64,000 nucleotides of DNA from Pseudomonas brassicacearum subsp. neoaurantiaca (lineage in GTDB: Bacteria > Pseudomonadota > Gammaproteobacteria > Pseudomonadales > Pseudomonadaceae), in NCBI RefSeq assembly GCF_013608025.1, contig NZ_VDLV01000033.1, positions 264,649 to 328,648 on the forward strand, in the 5' to 3' direction. This document shows positions 36,369 through 45,209 of the stretch, piece after piece. The notes beneath the pieces were generated by a model. The model saw nothing but the letters and a program-made list of their open reading frames with translations, made no database searches and had not been told where the DNA came from. Each line of letters starts with the position of its first letter. Position 1 is the first letter of the stretch. The translations under genes were made by a program, and so were the position numbers.

Positions 36369-36409
36369 GTCTGGTTCCTGTGACGGTAAAAAGGAAAAAC
36401 GCTGTCGTT

Positions 36410-37354
36410 TTATTCGCTGCGAGGCGGCCGCTTGTGGCTCAAGGCCTGGGCGATCCAGGCGAGCACATCGGCGGTCACTTCATCGCGGTTGGTTTCATTG
36501 AACAATTCGTGCCGGGCCTGCGGGTAGATCTTCAATTGCAGATGCTGATTGCCGGCGCCGCTCAAGGCATCGGCCAGATCCTTGAGACGCTTGCCTTCGC
36601 TCACCGGATCACATTCGCCGCCAATCACCAGCAGCGGCAGGCCTGGATCGATCTGCGCGAGATTGGACGCTTTGCTGATCTGCTGCAACCCGCCGAGCAG
36701 GTCGATCCAGAGCTGATTGGTGCAACGAAAGCCGCACAGCGGGTCGCTGACGTACTTGTCCACTTCGGCGGGGTCGCGGCTGAGCCAGTCGAAGGGCGTG
36801 CGCGTCGGTTTGAGTTTTTTGTTGAAACTGCCAAATGACAGCCATTCGATCAGGGCGCTGCGCCCGGCGGCGCCTTGCCGCCTGCGTTCGAAACGGGCGA
36901 TCAGTCGCGCCGCGCGATAAAGCGCCACGGGTTGGAAATTGGAACCGCTGAGGAGGGCGCCATGCAGGCTGGCGCTGTGGTGTAACAGGTAACCCTGGGC
37001 GATATAGCTGCCCATGCTGTGGCCCAGCAGCAGAATTGGTATTTCTGGATGTTGCTGGCAGATGTGGTGGTTCAGGCTCGCCAGGTCGCCGACAACCTTG
37101 GCCCAGCCGTCCTGGTCGGCAAAGTGGCCGAGGACCGCTGCTTCGCCGGTCTTGCCATGGCCACGCAGGTCCGGCGCGTAGACACCGTAACCTTCATCGC
37201 ACAGTGCCTGGGCCAGGCGCCCATAGCGGCCGCTGTGTTCGGCCATGCCGTGGGCCAGCATGATCACCGCCAGCGGGGCGGTTTCGGGCAACCACTGATT
37301 GACGAACAGGCGGCTGTGGTCAGTCGCGGTCAGCCAGAACGTTTGGTGGATCAT
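36410..37354 (-). CDS. Alpha/beta hydrolase (monoacylglycerol-lipase-like)
   Basis: A 314-residue serine hydrolase of the Hydrolase_4 type. The oxyanion region is LAHGMAEHSGRY, the nucleophile elbow is GHSMGS (S113), and an acid (GGECDPVS) and histidine (ARHELFNE) follow. The start at 37354 has AAGGAA. It could release fatty acids for the adjacent FadD enzymes. It is probably cotranscribed with phaJ4 (41-base gap). Confidence 0.86.
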   Translation of the reverse strand: MIHQTFWLTATDHSRLFVNQWLPETAPLAVIMLAHGMAEHSGRYGRLAQALCDEGYGVYAPDLRGHGKTGEAAVLGHFADQDGWAKVVGDLASLNHHICQQHPEIPILLLGHSMGSYIAQGYLLHHSASLHGALLSGSNFQPVALYRAARLIARFERRRQGAAGRSALIEWLSFGSFNKKLKPTRTPFDWLSRDPAEVDKYVSDPLCGFRCTNQLWIDLLGGLQQISKASNLAQIDPGLPLLVIGGECDPVSEGKRLKDLADALSGAGNQHLQLKIYPQARHELFNETNRDEVTADVLAWIAQALSHKRPPRSE

Positions 37355-37571
37355 GGCGGTTCCTTTGCACAAAGTCAGACGCAGCGTCGCTGCATTGTAT
37401 AGCCCATCCGTTGCGTCCCGTCTGATCAGCCCAAGGCAATTCAGGAAGATTCACACAATCTATGACGCAAGTTGCCATATTTGCCTGAATGGCCATAGCT
37501 GCTAGTGTCCCAAGAGCTCCGTCTCCACGCGCGATACAGAGGCGGCCCGGATAGGTTCAGGTAAAGAGGAC

Positions 37572-37579
37572 AAAAACAA
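37572..37579 (+). promoter_or_regulatory. CA motif (Hfq/Crc type) before fadD2
   Basis: AAAAACAA (AAnAAnAA) runs directly into the fadD2 ATG, after a GAGGA ribosome site at 37565-37570. Confidence 0.4.
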
Positions 37580-39267
37580 TGCAGCCTGATTTCTGGAATG
37601 ACAAACGCCCGGCCGGCGTACCCTCGGATATCGAGCCAGGTACCTACAAGTCGGTTGTCGAGGTGTTCGAGCGTTCCTGCAAGAAATTTGCCGATCGTCC
37701 GGCGTTCAGCAACATGGGGGTAACGCTCACCTACGCCGAGCTCGAGCGCTACAGCGCGGCCTTTGCCGGTTACCTGCAAGCCCATACCGACCTGGCGCCA
37801 GGCGATCGCATCGCCGTGCAGATGCCCAATGTCCTGCAATACCCGATCGCTGTCTTCGGAGCCCTGCGCGCCGGGCTCATCGTGGTCAATACCAACCCGC
37901 TCTACACCCCACGGGAAATGCGCCATCAGTTCAAGGACTCCGGTGCCCGGGCGCTGGTGTACATGAATCTGTTCGGGCAGAAGGTCCAGGAAGTGCTGCC
38001 CGACACCGACCTGCAATACCTGATCGAAGCGAAGATGGGCGACCTGATGCCCACCGCCAAGGGCTGGCTGGTGAATACGGTGGTGAGCAAGGTCAAGAAA
38101 ATGGTCCCGGCCTATTCGCTGCCCCAGGCTATTTCCTTCAAGAGCGCCTTGCGCCTGGGACGCGGCCAGGGCATCAAGCCGTTGAACGTCAGCCTCGACG
38201 ACATCGCTGTATTGCAATACACCGGTGGCACCACCGGTTTGGCGAAAGGCGCGATGCTGACCCACGGCAACCTGGTGGCCAACATGCAACAGGCCCGCGC
38301 CTGTCTGGGGCAGATCGGTGACGACGGCCAGCCGCTGTTGCGCGAAGGACAGGAAGTCATGATCGCGCCGCTGCCGCTTTACCATATCTATGCCTTCACG
38401 GCGAACTGCATGTGCATGATGGTCACCGGCAACCACAACGTGCTGATCACCAACCCGCGGGACATCGGCGGTTTCATCAAGGAGCTGAAGAACTGGCGGT
38501 TTTCGCTGCTGCTGGGACTCAACACGCTGTTCGTGGCGCTGATGGACCACCCGGATTTCAAGACGCTGGACTTCTCCAACCTCAAGGTCACCAATTCAGG
38601 CGGCACCGCGCTGGTCAAGGCCACCGCCGAACGTTGGAAACAACTCACCGGTTGCAGCATTACCGAGGGCTACGGGCTGACCGAAACCTCGCCGGTGGCC
38701 AGCGCCAACCCTTACGGCGGCAAGTCGCGCCTGGGTACGGTGGGGCTGCCGGTGCCGGGTACGCTGATGAAGGTCATCAGCGACGACGGCGTCGAGATGC
38801 CCCTCGGTGAGCGTGGCGAGCTGTGCATCAAGGGCCCGCAGATCATGAAAGGCTATTGGAACAAGCCCGAAGCGACCGCCGAAGTGCTCGACAGCGAGGG
38901 CTGGTTCAAGTCGGGTGATATCGCGGTGATCGACCCCGACGGGTTCGTGCGGATTGTCGATCGCAAGAAGGACATGATCATCGTCTCGGGTTTCAACGTG
39001 TACCCGAATGAAATCGAGGATGTGGTGATGGCCCATCCGAAAGTCGCCAGTTGCGCGGTGATCGGCGTGCCGGACGAGCGTTCGGGGGAGGCGGTGAAGC
39101 TGTTCGTGGTCGCGCGTGAGGCCGGAGTCAGCCTCGAAGAACTCAAGGCGTACTGCAAGGAAAACTTCACCGGCTACAAGGTGCCCAAGCACATCGTACT
39201 GCGAGAGTCGCTGCCGATGACGCCGGTGGGCAAGATTCTGCGCCGGGAGTTGCGCGATATCGCCTGA
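37579..39267 (+). CDS. fadD2: Long-chain acyl-CoA synthetase FadD2
   Basis: A 562-residue AMP-forming ligase that activates fatty acids to acyl-CoA at the membrane. The P-loop reads YTGGTTGLAKGA, then GYGLTETSP (A5), and the FACS signature includes WFKSGDIAVIDPDGFVRIVD. The C-terminal lysine lies in PMTPVGKILRRELR. The paralogue fadD1 follows 382 bases later on the same strand. Divergent from the hydrolase/phaJ4 pair, matching the fadD1-fadD2 region of other pseudomonads. Confidence 0.93.
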   Translation: MQPDFWNDKRPAGVPSDIEPGTYKSVVEVFERSCKKFADRPAFSNMGVTLTYAELERYSAAFAGYLQAHTDLAPGDRIAVQMPNVLQYPIAVFGALRAGLIVVNTNPLYTPREMRHQFKDSGARALVYMNLFGQKVQEVLPDTDLQYLIEAKMGDLMPTAKGWLVNTVVSKVKKMVPAYSLPQAISFKSALRLGRGQGIKPLNVSLDDIAVLQYTGGTTGLAKGAMLTHGNLVANMQQARACLGQIGDDGQPLLREGQEVMIAPLPLYHIYAFTANCMCMMVTGNHNVLITNPRDIGGFIKELKNWRFSLLLGLNTLFVALMDHPDFKTLDFSNLKVTNSGGTALVKATAERWKQLTGCSITEGYGLTETSPVASANPYGGKSRLGTVGLPVPGTLMKVISDDGVEMPLGERGELCIKGPQIMKGYWNKPEATAEVLDSEGWFKSGDIAVIDPDGFVRIVDRKKDMIIVSGFNVYPNEIEDVVMAHPKVASCAVIGVPDERSGEAVKLFVVAREAGVSLEELKAYCKENFTGYKVPKHIVLRESLPMTPVGKILRRELRDIA

Positions 39268-39291
39268 CGCTCGAGAGTGAAAGTGGAACCC

Positions 39292-39380
39292 TGTGGGAGC
39301 GAGCTTGCTCGCGATAGCGGTCTGTCAGTAACAGAAATGTTGGCTGACCCACCGCCATCGCGAGCAAGCTCGCTCCCACA
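39292..39380. repeat. REP pair, family A
   Basis: Inverted arms between fadD2 and fadD1, starting 25 bases after the fadD2 stop. Confidence 0.9.
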
Positions 39381-39453
39381 GGTTCTTATGTATTCGGGTC
39401 AATTAGGCAAAGCTTAGGTTTTTTACTCTAAAAATGACCATTGCACATTCTTG

Positions 39454-39469
39454 AGTCATGTTTATGACT
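39454..39469. promoter_or_regulatory. Palindrome upstream of fadD1
   Basis: AGTCAT-GTTT-ATGACT is a perfect 6-base dyad with a 4-base spacer, about 180 bases before the fadD1 start. A weak promoter (TTGCAC at 39441, TATGAC at 39463) overlaps it. The rest of the 382-base fadD2-fadD1 gap holds a REP pair and an A-rich tract (AATAATAA at 39594). It does not look like a PsrA site; the regulator is unknown. Confidence 0.4.
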
Positions 39470-39649
39470 GTAGGGGCCACTTTTGGCTCTAGGCGACCCT
39501 TGGCAAAGCTGCTACTCTCGGCGCGCTTTTGTGACTTCTCGGCCTTTATCCAAGCCAGACTCACCAATAAACAAGCACCAAAAAACAAACACCAATAATA
39601 ATCGCATCAAATGCGGTGAGAATTCGCGTTGCTGAGGAGTGGGGCTTCC

Positions 39650-41341
39650 ATGATCGAAGACTTTTGGAAGGATAAGTACCCAGCTGGGATTGCTGCCGAC
39701 ATCAATCCAGATGAGTATCCGAATATTCAGGCGGTGTTGAAGCAATCCTGCCAGCGCTTCGCCGACAAGCCGGCATTCAGTAACCTTGGCAAGACGATCA
39801 CCTACGGTGAGCTGTACGAGTTGTCCGGTGCCTTTGCCGCGTACCTGCAACAGCATACCGATTTGCAGCCGGGCGATCGAATCGCCGTGCAACTGCCCAA
39901 CGTCCTCCAGTACCCCGTCGCCGTGTTCGGTGCGATCCGCGCCGGCCTGATCGTGGTCAATACCAACCCGCTCTACACCGCGCGGGAAATGGAGCACCAA
40001 TTCAACGATTCCGGCGCCAAGGCGTTGGTGTGCCTGGCAAACATGGCGCACCTGGCCGAAAACGTGGTGCCCAAGACCAGCGTCAAGCACGTCATTGTCA
40101 CTGAAGTGGCCGACCTCCTGCCGCCACTCAAGCGACTGTTGATCAACAGCGTGATCAAGTACGTCAAGAAGATGGTCCCGGCGTATCACCTGCCCAAGGC
40201 CATCAAGTTCAACGATGTGCTGCGCAAGGGTCATGGCCAGCCCGTGAACGAAGCCAACCCCGCCCGCGATGACGTGGCGGTGTTGCAATACACCGGCGGT
40301 ACCACCGGCGTGGCCAAGGGGGCGATGCTGACCCACCGCAATCTGGTGGCGAACATGCTGCAGTGCAAGGCGCTGATGGGCTCCAACCTCAATGAAGGTT
40401 GTGAAGTACTGATCACGCCGCTGCCGCTTTACCACATCTATGCCTTCACCTTTCATTGCATGGCGATGATGCTGATCGGCAACCACAACATCCTGATCAG
40501 CAACCCGCGCGATCTGTCGGCGATGGTCAAAGAGCTGTCGAAGTGGAAGTTCAGCGGCTTCGTCGGTCTTAACACGTTGTTCGTGGCGCTGTGCAACAAC
40601 GAAGCCTTCCGCAAGCTGGATTTCTCGGCGTTGAAAGTCACCCTGTCGGGCGGCATGGCCCTGCAACTGGCAGCGGCGGAGCGTTGGAAAGCGGTCACCG
40701 GTTGCCCGATCTGCGAAGGCTACGGCATGACCGAGACGAGCCCGGTGGCCACCGTCAATCCGATCCAGAACATCCAGGTTGGCACCATCGGCATTCCGGT
40801 GCCGTCGACATTGTGCAAGGTGATCAACGATGCGGGCGAAGAACAGCCCTTGGGTGAAGTCGGCGAGTTGTGCGTGAAAGGCCCTCAGGTCATGAAGGGC
40901 TATTGGCAGCGCCAGGACGCCACCGACGAGATCCTCGACAGCGAAGGCTGGCTCAAGACCGGCGACATTGCGATCATCCAGCCAGACGGCTACATGCGCA
41001 TCGTCGATCGTAAGAAGGACATGATCCTGATTTCTGGCTTCAACGTGTACCCGAACGAGCTCGAGGATGTATTGGCCACCTTGCCGGGCGTACTGCAATG
41101 CGCGGCCATCGGCGTACCGGACGAGAAGTCCGGTGAGGCGATCAAGATATTCATCGTCGCGCGTCCGGGTGTCACGCTGACCAAGGAACAGGTGATGGAG
41201 CACATGCGCGCCAACGTCACCGGCTATAAAGTGCCCAAGGCCGTGGAATTCCGCGATGCATTGCCAACCACCAACGTGGGCAAGATCCTGCGGCGCGAGT
41301 TGCGTGATGAAGAATTGCGGAAGTTGGGGCTGAAGAAGTAA
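39650..41341 (+). CDS. fadD1: Long-chain acyl-CoA synthetase FadD1
   Basis: A 563-residue acyl-CoA synthetase closely related to the preceding gene. The P-loop is YTGGTTGVAKGA, the A5 motif GYGMTETSP, the FACS region WLKTGDIAIIQPDGYMRIVD, and the terminal lysine TTNVGKILRRELR. The ATG at 39650 follows GAGGAG; an upstream in-frame start at 39629 lacks one. It ends at a strong bidirectional terminator. Confidence 0.93.
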   Translation: MIEDFWKDKYPAGIAADINPDEYPNIQAVLKQSCQRFADKPAFSNLGKTITYGELYELSGAFAAYLQQHTDLQPGDRIAVQLPNVLQYPVAVFGAIRAGLIVVNTNPLYTAREMEHQFNDSGAKALVCLANMAHLAENVVPKTSVKHVIVTEVADLLPPLKRLLINSVIKYVKKMVPAYHLPKAIKFNDVLRKGHGQPVNEANPARDDVAVLQYTGGTTGVAKGAMLTHRNLVANMLQCKALMGSNLNEGCEVLITPLPLYHIYAFTFHCMAMMLIGNHNILISNPRDLSAMVKELSKWKFSGFVGLNTLFVALCNNEAFRKLDFSALKVTLSGGMALQLAAAERWKAVTGCPICEGYGMTETSPVATVNPIQNIQVGTIGIPVPSTLCKVINDAGEEQPLGEVGELCVKGPQVMKGYWQRQDATDEILDSEGWLKTGDIAIIQPDGYMRIVDRKKDMILISGFNVYPNELEDVLATLPGVLQCAAIGVPDEKSGEAIKIFIVARPGVTLTKEQVMEHMRANVTGYKVPKAVEFRDALPTTNVGKILRRELRDEELRKLGLKK

Positions 41342-41354
41342 AGCCACCTGCCAC

Positions 41355-41382
41355 AAAAAGCCCCGCAGATGCGGGGCTTTTT
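41355..41382. terminator. Bidirectional terminator after fadD1
   Basis: AAAAAGCCCCGC / GCGGGGCTTTTT with a four-base loop lies between the convergent fadD1 and the next minus-strand gene. Confidence 0.93.
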
Positions 41383-41417
41383 ATGTACGCGATGATGCCC
41401 TGGAGCGGGACAGCTCT

Positions 41418-41526
41418 TGTGGCGAGGGAGCTTGCTCCCGCTGGGCTGCGCAGCAGGCCCGTCCGTCCCGACTGATTCACCGCAAGGGGCCGCTTCGCGT
41501 CCAGCGGGAGCAAGCTCCCTCGCCAC
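41418..41526. repeat. REP pair, family B
   Basis: TGTGGCGAGGGAGCTTGCTC and its complement, 26 bases before the stop of the convergent 125-residue gene. Confidence 0.9.
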
Positions 41527-41551
41527 GGGGAATGCGTAGCGTGGCGGTCGA

Positions 41552-41929
41552 TTACAACCGAAACTGCGCAAAATCCAGGTTGGTGCCACCCGGCCGCATG
41601 TCCTGCAGGTAGGAATCCTTGTCGGCGCTCAGTTCCAGGCTCAGGGCGGCCTTGCGTTTGCCCTGGTTGCGCACTTCCAGGCCTTCCATTTTTTCCCGCA
41701 GGAACACGGTCGGCACCTTAAGGTGCAGCAGTTCGTCGGTGGCCGGGGTGTGCAGCAGCAGGTGAATCCATTCGTACTGACCGATGGCCAGGCGCGCCAC
41801 GGGAATATCGAACCAGAAAATGTTGCGGTTGCGGTTCAATTCGCTGAAATGGCAATTATTGACACCCAGGACGGCGCCGCCCAGTTCCTGGTTCCTGCGG
41901 GCGATGGCCTGCTTCTTATCGAGTTTCAT
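41552..41929 (-). CDS. Conserved protein of unknown function (125 aa)
   Basis: A 125-residue soluble protein without signal peptide or membrane helix. Its composition suggests a mixed alpha/beta fold: an N-terminal charged helix (KLDKKQAIARRNQELGG), then strands around FWFDIPVARLAIGQYEWIHLLL. The start at 41929 is backed by TAGGAAC; upstream in-frame starts are not. I do not recognise a family. It is flanked by convergent fadD1 and the divergent yihY-like gene, so it is transcribed alone. Confidence 0.8.
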   Translation of the reverse strand: MKLDKKQAIARRNQELGGAVLGVNNCHFSELNRNRNIFWFDIPVARLAIGQYEWIHLLLHTPATDELLHLKVPTVFLREKMEGLEVRNQGKRKAALSLELSADKDSYLQDMRPGGTNLDFAQFRL

Positions 41930-42177
41930 AACGTTCCTACGGGATGGGAGCTTCGGGCCACGGCCTGAATACGAGGGGCATTCTCGGTGGTTGCCGGCCA
42001 AACATAAAGCCCCGCTTGCACGAACGATGAAACTTGCCCAGTGGATCTTCGGTCAATTCTGCGTCAGTTGGTAAAACGATCAAATTGCTCCAAAGTCGCC
42101 AAACAGGCTACTTTGTTGTAGAAAACGGCCCTTGAGTCGCCACGCGACCCCTCTTTTTGCGGCGAAAGGAGACGCTT

Positions 42178-43128
42178 ATGATGTTCCCGGCCTTGAAAGG
42201 CTTGCCCCTGCACCGGGTGATGATGCGCACGGTGACCGAGTTTCTCGACGACGAGATGTCGACCTACGCCTCCGCTCTGGCTTACCAAATGCTGTTTTCA
42301 TTGTTTCCCTTCATTCTTTTCCTGATCGCGCTGATCGGCTTCCTGCACCTGCCGGATTTTTTCTCCTGGCTGCGCCTGCAATCGGAACTGGTCCTGCCGC
42401 CCCAGGCGCTGGAGCAGGTCAACCCGGTGATCGACCAACTGCAGCAATCCAAGGGCGGCTTGTTGTCGGTGGGTATCGTGGTTGCGTTGTGGACCGCGTC
42501 CGCTGGCGTGCGCCTGATGATGAGCGCCATGAACGCCGCTTATGACGTGGTTGAGGGCCGCCCGGCCTGGAAGCGTTTCCCGCTATCGATCCTCTACACA
42601 GTTGGCATCGCCGGCATGCTGTTGGCCGCCGCCGCGCTGATGGTGCTGGGGCCGCAGGTGATGGGCTGGATTGCCGCGCAGATCGGCCTGGAGGACTTCA
42701 TCGTCACCGTCTGGACCCTCGTGCGCTGGCCAGTCATTGTGTTTCTGCTGATGGTGGCCGTGGCGCTGATCTATTACGTGATGCCTGACGTCAAACAGGA
42801 GTTTCGCTTCATCACGCCGGGGTCGGTATTGGCGGTGGTGGTGTGGATCGTCGCGTCCCTGGGCTTTGCGTTCTACGTGAAGACGTTTGCCGACTACAAC
42901 GCGATGTATGGCAGTATCGGCGCGATTATCGTGCTGTTGCTGTATTTCTATATCTCGGCGGCGGTGTTGCTGCTCGGCGCGGAGATGAATGCAGTGATCG
43001 AGCACATGTCCGCCGAAGGCAAGGACACGGGCGAAAAGACCCCGGGCGCGCATGAGAAGCAGCATGTGTCGGGCTTGGGCCGCGATCATTCCATCCATCA
43101 CAACCATACTGACGAAGCCCGACCATGA
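42178..43128 (+). CDS. YihY/BrkB-family inner membrane protein
   Basis: A 316-residue protein with six membrane helices. The family opening FLDDEMSTYASALAYQMLFSLFPF, the mid-protein SVGIVVALWTASAGVRLMMSAMNAAYDV and the helix-rich YNAMYGSIGAIIVLLLYFYISAAVLLLGAEMNA are clear; only short parts are quoted as evidence of family. Members are often misnamed RNase BN and have no proven role. The ATG follows AAAGGAG. It overlaps the deformylase gene by four bases, implying coupling. Confidence 0.9.
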   Translation: MMFPALKGLPLHRVMMRTVTEFLDDEMSTYASALAYQMLFSLFPFILFLIALIGFLHLPDFFSWLRLQSELVLPPQALEQVNPVIDQLQQSKGGLLSVGIVVALWTASAGVRLMMSAMNAAYDVVEGRPAWKRFPLSILYTVGIAGMLLAAAALMVLGPQVMGWIAAQIGLEDFIVTVWTLVRWPVIVFLLMVAVALIYYVMPDVKQEFRFITPGSVLAVVVWIVASLGFAFYVKTFADYNAMYGSIGAIIVLLLYFYISAAVLLLGAEMNAVIEHMSAEGKDTGEKTPGAHEKQHVSGLGRDHSIHHNHTDEARP

Positions 43129-43664
43129 TCCATGAAATCCTGAAGATGGGCGACGAACGCCTGCTGCGCATCGCCCCGCCAGTACCGCCGGAAATGTTCG
43201 ACAGTCCCGAGTTGTGGCAGCTGATCGACGACATGTTCCAAACCATGGAAAGTGTCGGTGGCGTCGGGCTGGCGGCGCCGCAGATCGGCGTAGACCTGCA
43301 ACTGGTGATCTTCGGCTTCGAGCACAGCGAGCGCTATCCCGATGCCGAGGCGGTGCCGCAGACCATTCTGATCAACCCGCTGATCACGCCGCTGAGCCCA
43401 CTGATGGAGGAAGGCTTTGAAGGCTGCTTGTCGGTGCCAGGCTTGCGTGGCGCGGTGGATCGCTACCAGCATATCCGTTATGAAGGTTTCGACCCGAAGG
43501 GCGAGCCGATCGTGCGCATCGCTTCAGGCTTCCACGCTCGGGTGGTCCAGCATGAGTGCGACCACCTGATCGGCCGTTTGTATCCGTCGCGCATCACCGA
43601 CTTCAGCAAGTTCGGCTTTACCGAGGTGATGTTTCCGGATCTCGACCCCACGGCGGACGATTGA
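43125..43664 (+). CDS. def: Peptide deformylase
   Basis: A metallo-hydrolase that removes the N-formyl group from new proteins. Its 179 residues carry the three motifs GVGLAAPQIG, EGCLSVPG and QHECDHL, which give the metal-binding cysteine and two histidines. The initiator overlaps the yihY-like gene. It is not next to fmt, so it may be a second deformylase of this genome. Confidence 0.94.
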   Translation: MIHEILKMGDERLLRIAPPVPPEMFDSPELWQLIDDMFQTMESVGGVGLAAPQIGVDLQLVIFGFEHSERYPDAEAVPQTILINPLITPLSPLMEEGFEGCLSVPGLRGAVDRYQHIRYEGFDPKGEPIVRIASGFHARVVQHECDHLIGRLYPSRITDFSKFGFTEVMFPDLDPTADD

Positions 43665-43682
43665 CAACCCACCATCCAAACC

Positions 43683-43771
43683 TGTGGGAGCGAGCCTGCT
43701 CGCGAATGCCATTCAACTTCAGCAGACGATGCGACTGATATACCGCATTCGCGAGCAGGCTCGCTCCCACA
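43683..43771. repeat. REP pair, family A (GAGCCTGCTC variant)
   Basis: Inverted arms at the convergent junction of def and the GNAT gene. Confidence 0.9.
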
Positions 43772-43786
43772 AGGGTGTATGGCGCT

Positions 43787-44206
43787 TCAGGACTGTGCAG
43801 TCACCAACCCCATCGCAATCATCGGCTTGCTGCGCGCATACCGGCTCAGCCGTTCGGCCATCGCATAGGGCAGTTCAGGGTCGAAGCTGAAACCACGTCG
43901 CTCATAAAAACCGCGCAAGTCCGGGTGACAAAACAGCCACACCGGCTCATCCACGCCTTTCACCGCTTCGGCGATCAAGCGTGCGGCGATGCCCTGGGCG
44001 CGGTACGCCGGGGCGACGAACAACCCCGTCAACCAATGCCCGCCTGACACTGGCCGCAAGCACAAGGCGGCGACGATTTCATCGCGCCGTGCCACCCACA
44101 ACTGCGCGTCACGCACGGCTTTCATCGAGGATTGGTGGGCACGATAGAACTTGTTCATCAGCGGCCAAAGCGGTTCTTCGAGCGCGGCGTAATGGATTTC
44201 GGACAT
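43787..44206 (-). CDS. GNAT family N-acetyltransferase
   Basis: A 139-residue acetyl-CoA-dependent transferase. The acetyl-CoA loop is GLFVAPAYRAQGIAARLI (V-x-x-x-Q/R-G-I-A pattern), followed by LRGFYERRGFSF. The substrate is unknown. A single-gene unit between the deformylase and a small Lys-rich ORF. Confidence 0.85.
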   Translation of the reverse strand: MSEIHYAALEEPLWPLMNKFYRAHQSSMKAVRDAQLWVARRDEIVAALCLRPVSGGHWLTGLFVAPAYRAQGIAARLIAEAVKGVDEPVWLFCHPDLRGFYERRGFSFDPELPYAMAERLSRYARSKPMIAMGLVTAQS

Positions 44207-44306
44207 GACAGGGTCGTGGCGCAGAAAGGGGGGCGATTATAAAAGAACGCGGGGGCGGCGATAGGTGTATACCTGACGTCACATCCGTATGACTGGAGTA
44301 CCTATC

Positions 44307-44417
44307 ATGGCCAAAGGCATGGATTCAAAAAAAGCGGCAAAGAAAAAACCGGCGAAGACCGCCGATGAAAAGCGTGCCGACAAAAAAGCCAAGAAGGTCA
44401 ATCTGTTCGGTCATTGA
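44307..44417 (+). CDS. Small lysine-rich protein (36 aa)
   Basis: An open frame of 36 codons encoding a protein with 12 lysines, one arginine and 4 acidic residues. It has a low-complexity KKAAKKKPAKTADEKRADKK core and a hydrophobic tail VNLFGH. The ribosome site TGGAGT lies seven bases before the ATG. The composition resembles nucleic-acid-binding tails such as histone-H1-like proteins, but no function can be assigned. It stands alone between a divergent GNAT gene and a convergent hypothetical gene. Confidence 0.65.
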   Translation: MAKGMDSKKAAKKKPAKTADEKRADKKAKKVNLFGH

Positions 44418-44495
44418 GCCGGTATCGCCTCGGCGGGCCTTAGGTTTGAGCTGGGGCGGTAACCCCTGCTCAAACGCTTCGCCAGGTACCAGGGC

Positions 44496-45050
44496 TCAAA
44501 GCGAGGCGAGGAACATGTCCGCGGCCGAGGTTTTGTCGCCTGTGCGGCTCTCTTGGGCCTTTTCCAGCTGTGCTATCGCCGACTTGTCCTGCATGCGCTG
44601 GGCTATCTCCTGGCTGACGGCCATTTGTTTCTCCGGCGGCATCGCCTCCACCTCCTCCTGGGTAATGCCCATCTCTTCAAGGATGCCGTCGCGCAGGCGC
44701 TCTTCGGGCGTCTTGCTCATGTAGTCCTTGAACTCTGCCGTCGCGGAGCCGCCAAGCGTCGTGGTTTGTTCAGGTGTTGGTGAAGCGACGGTCTGCAGTT
44801 GCACGCGCGTCTTCGCGAACGCCTCGTCCACCTTGTCGCTGATGGCGGTGGCGGCGTTGACCTGTTGCGTGGCTTGTCGGGTGAAGGAGTCCTGGACTTG
44901 GGCGCTGCCCTGACTGGCCTGGGCCTGGACGTTATCGCGCAGCGCTTGCAACGCGGCGCTTTGCAGGCCGCTGGCGGCCTCGGCGACAGGGTCTTCGCCC
45001 GGGCGTTTGAGCGGCAGGATCATCGCTTGCTGTTTTGCACTGACCAACAT
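44496..45050 (-). CDS. Conserved Pseudomonas protein of unknown function (184 aa)
   Basis: A 184-residue soluble, mostly helical protein rich in Ala, Gln, Glu and Thr. It has an amphipathic central region (QAQASQGSAQVQDSFTRQAT) and a charged segment KTPEERLRDGILEEMGITQE. No signal peptide or membrane helix is seen. The start at 45050 is preceded by ACAGGTG; a longer form from 45092 is less likely. I do not recognise a characterised family. The composition would fit a structural or secreted-by-other-means protein, but this is speculation. Confidence 0.75.
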   Translation of the reverse strand: MLVSAKQQAMILPLKRPGEDPVAEAASGLQSAALQALRDNVQAQASQGSAQVQDSFTRQATQQVNAATAISDKVDEAFAKTRVQLQTVASPTPEQTTTLGGSATAEFKDYMSKTPEERLRDGILEEMGITQEEVEAMPPEKQMAVSQEIAQRMQDKSAIAQLEKAQESRTGDKTSAADMFLASL

Positions 45051-45209
45051 GATATGCACCTGTAGGTAATGGCTGAGCCAGGGCGGGAGCAATTACCATG
45101 CCGTCGTGCAAAGTCCCGTATTTCAAGGACTGCAGGCACATTTTCTGCGGCGGGGCGGCCAATCCTTGCCGATTGTCGGCATGGATCGACCGCATCGAGC
45201 CCGGCAGCC

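Noticed and set aside
37380..37578. Search for a PsrA-type site upstream of fadD2
   Set aside because: No GAAAC-N4-GTTTC-like dyad was found in the region.
39512..41356. A 614-residue frame antisense to fadD1
   Set aside because: It is a His/Val/Gly-rich shadow frame; fadD1 has the P-loop and FACS motifs.
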